Of a DNA stretch of 5,914 nt, positions 5,502-5,914 are shown one piece after another. The position numbers and the translations under genes were made by a program. How positions within the stretch are numbered: the first letter of the stretch is position 1; every line of letters starts with the position of its first letter. Source of the DNA: Prevotellaceae bacterium (GTDB lineage: Bacteria > Bacteroidota > Bacteroidia > Bacteroidales > UBA932); NCBI GenBank assembly GCA_031259645.1, contig JAIRLC010000160.1, positions 1-5,914 of the forward strand. The letters are read 5' to 3'. The notes under the pieces were generated by a model that made no database searches, had not been told where the DNA came from, and saw nothing but the letters and a program-made list of their open reading frames with translations.

Positions 5502-5914
5502 ATGAAAAAATTTGCCGAATATAAAGGGCTGGATCTGGCAAAGATCAACGCGGAAGTGCTGGCGTCTTGGACAAAAGAAAAAACCTTCGAACAATCTGTG
5601 GATGCGCGCAAGGGGCGTCCGGCGTTTGTGTTTTACGAAGGGCCGCCGTCGGCCAACGGCATGCCGGGCATCCACCACGTCATGGCGCGGGCGATTAAGG
5701 ACGTGTTTTGCCGGTATAAAACACAAAAGGATTTCTTAGTGAACCGTAAGGCGGGATGGGACACCCACGGCCTGCCGGTGGAGCTGAGCGTGGAGAAAAT
5801 GCTGGGCATCACAAAGGAAGACATCGGCAAAAAAATCAGCGTGGAAGAATACAACGCCGCCTGCCGCAAAGAGGTGATGAAATATACGAAGGAGTGGGAA
5901 ACGCTCACCGGGAA
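5502..5914 (+). CDS. ileS: Isoleucyl-tRNA synthetase, N-terminal part (cut by window edge)
   Basis: The frame is open from the ATG at 5502 to the end of the window, giving the first 137 residues of a protein that is normally over 1000 residues long. It charges tRNA-Ile with isoleucine in the cytoplasm. FVFYEGPPSANGMPGIHH (42-59) is the start of the class I Rossmann fold with the signature region, and NRKAGWDTHGLPVE (81-94) is the conserved block that follows in IleRS. The signature reads G56-I57-H58-H59, where canonical enzymes have HxGH, i.e. positions one and three are swapped. The eukaryote-like subgroup (IleRS2) is suggested by the EGPPSANGMPG context. The KMSKS loop, editing and anticodon domains lie outside the window. 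The start is supported by the MKKFAEYKGLDL opening and a -7 box 20 bp upstream. It lies 52 bp after the ATPase gene on the same strand, but with its own promoter. Confidence 0.95.
   Translation, partial: MKKFAEYKGLDLAKINAEVLASWTKEKTFEQSVDARKGRPAFVFYEGPPSANGMPGIHHVMARAIKDVFCRYKTQKDFLVNRKAGWDTHGLPVELSVEKMLGITKEDIGKKISVEEYNAACRKEVMKYTKEWETLTG

Noticed and set aside
5439..5908. Minus-strand open frames opposite ileS
   Set aside because: The plus strand encodes conserved IleRS sequence throughout; these are antisense shadows.

Overview
The window most likely comes from a member of the Bacteroidota, probably Bacteroidales-like, though genus cannot be read from it. The evidence is four intergenic promoter candidates of the Bacteroidota type (-7 box TAnnTTTG, three of them with a plausible -33 region about 18-20 bp upstream), short AT-rich leaders with few Shine-Dalgarno sites, and protein sequences typical of that phylum. 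Base composition is near 50% GC in genes, with AT-rich gaps.

Layout. Positions 22-4159 hold four genes on the minus strand, read right to left: a PfkB/adenosine-kinase-like sugar or nucleoside kinase (3176-4159), a CvpA-family membrane protein (2700-3179, start overlapping the kinase stop as ATGA), a TolC-type outer-membrane efflux protein (1317-2651), and a membrane-fusion (HlyD/MacA-type) adaptor (22-1305). The kinase and CvpA gene look like one transcription unit. The TolC and adaptor genes look like a second unit with its own promoter in the 48-bp gap. The inner-membrane pump that would complete the tripartite exporter is not in the window and probably lies beyond the left edge.

Positions 4307-5449 on the plus strand encode a complete 380-residue AAA_14/DUF4143 ATPase with intact Walker motifs, an internal helix-turn-helix-like segment and a C-terminal nuclease-like (D...ExK) fold. 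It is divergently transcribed from the kinase. Between its predicted promoter and its start codon lie two 24-bp palindromic elements of the form TTTAAA-N3-TCATGA-N3-TTTAAA, 31 bp apart (about three helical turns). One is a perfect palindrome. This operator-like array is the most distinctive non-coding structure in the window.

Positions 5502-5914 hold the 5' end of ileS (isoleucyl-tRNA synthetase), cut by the window edge. Its class I signature reads GIHH instead of HxGH, matching the swapped-motif type of IleRS linked to extreme mupirocin resistance.

The genes do not form a single pathway. The window is a housekeeping neighbourhood (kinase, CvpA, ileS) next to an efflux operon, with the DUF4143 ATPase placed between the kinase and ileS as a self-contained unit with its own control region.
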